DNA of 64,000 bases from Saccharibacillus sp. JS10 (GTDB taxonomy: Bacteria > Bacillota > Bacilli > Paenibacillales > Paenibacillaceae). Positions 63,732 to 64,000 of this stretch are shown here, piece after piece; position 1 is the stretch's first letter; every line of letters starts with the position of its first letter. The notes under the pieces are model-generated. The model had not been told where the DNA came from. It worked only from the letters and a program-made list of their open reading frames with translations, and searched no databases. Both the position numbers and the translations under genes were made by a program. Location: contig NZ_JANFNS010000001.1 in NCBI RefSeq assembly GCF_024436065.1, positions 372,001 through 436,000 on the forward strand. Reading direction: 5' to 3'.

Positions 63732-64000
63732 TTAGTTGCTTTGTTGGTTGAAAAACTTTTGAACGGTTTTGGTAACTGCTGCGTTCTCTTGTACCATCGC
63801 TAATTCTTGATTGCTACTCTGCTCCATTTCTGCTCCATAGATCGGCGTAGTCAGAATTTCAATAAATACCCCCGGAGCACTCAACGAATTGATCGCGATA
63901 TCTATTAATGTAGTTCCTTCTGGTAAATGAGAGTCTTTTGTTTCTGTGCCATAGATTCGATTGGTATTCAAATACGTTTTTTCCGTTAGTTCTGGAGCAT
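63732..64000 (-). CDS. Unknown protein, C-terminal part (cut by window end)
   Basis: The frame is open to the edge and no stop lies between 63971 and 64000, so the true start is outside. The visible 89 residues include LTEKTYLNTNRIYGTETKDSHLPEGTTLIDIAINSLSAPGVFIEILTTPIYGAEMEQ. The region resembles a short beta-rich end of a larger protein; no family is claimed. It precedes the three-helix membrane protein. Confidence 0.6.
   Translation of the reverse strand, partial: APELTEKTYLNTNRIYGTETKDSHLPEGTTLIDIAINSLSAPGVFIEILTTPIYGAEMEQSSNQELAMVQENAAVTKTVQKFFNQQSN

Overview
The window reads as ordinary chromosomal DNA of a low-to-mid GC, endospore-former-type Bacillota. It most resembles Paenibacillaceae (Paenibacillus or a close relative such as Saccharibacillus). 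The reasons are strong AGGAGG-like ribosome sites with frequent GTG/TTG starts, B. subtilis-type SOS boxes, a lexA/yneA/DUF896 cluster, a sigma-W-like promoter before pspA, XerS, and a PdhABCD operon. Genus and species cannot be fixed from the sequence alone. No rRNA, tRNA, prophage, insertion sequence or CRISPR array was seen.

Layout. 1-5.1 kb: cut-off Bcr/CflA-type drug exporter, ketopantoate-reductase-like gene and divergent TetR regulator, AI-2E family permease, aldo/keto reductase, GNAT enzyme. 5.2-8.1 kb: XerS recombinase, a DUF350 membrane protein and PspA (envelope stress), a small membrane protein. 8.2-11.8 kb: polar amino-acid ABC importer (binding protein fused to permease) divergent from an M20 amidohydrolase. 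12-19.5 kb: starch/glycogen block (GH13 cyclomaltodextrinase type, glgA, glgB, divergent glgC). 19.6-25.7 kb: leftward run of MFS, ABC ATPase, FG-GAP lipoprotein, response regulator, sensor kinase, GNAT. 25.8-33 kb: ArsR-like regulator, HAD enzyme, topB, gltD, folA, thyA. 33.2-38.6 kb: pdhA-pdhB-pdhC-pdhD behind a near-consensus sigma-A promoter. 38.8-40.8 kb: esterase, thiN, XRE regulator.

40.8-51.4 kb is the most unusual part: a ten-gene, tightly spaced leftward operon resembling a highly diverged Gram-positive Tad/Flp-type pilus or secretion machine. It codes for a Ser/Thr kinase fused to a MinD/CpaE-like domain, a CpaB/RcpC-like SAF protein, two more MinD/CpaE-like proteins with degenerate P-loops, a CpaF/TadA-type ATPase carrying an N-terminal membrane anchor, a single long protein that looks like TadB and TadC joined, and four single-pass pilin/TadE-like proteins. 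It is preceded by a promoter followed by a strong terminator hairpin just before the first ribosome site, which suggests transcription attenuation. No prepilin peptidase lies in the window.

51.4-55.9 kb: rnz, NagD-like HAD, a diverged Fpg-like protein lacking several catalytic residues, a receiver-like protein, a thioredoxin and an RlmM-like methyltransferase. 56-59.7 kb: HAD enzyme, membrane protein, then an SOS locus (DUF896 protein, yneA, lexA) and an uncharacterised winged-helix-like gene with two LexA boxes around its -10. 59.7-64 kb: D,D-carboxypeptidase, coaA, MerR regulator with divergent SDR, and small unknown or membrane genes; the last is cut by the window end.

Outside genes, two intergenic elements (about 6.43-6.53 kb and 14.39-14.50 kb) share short conserved core sequences but have different, still perfectly paired stems. 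They may belong to an undescribed structured repeat or RNA family.
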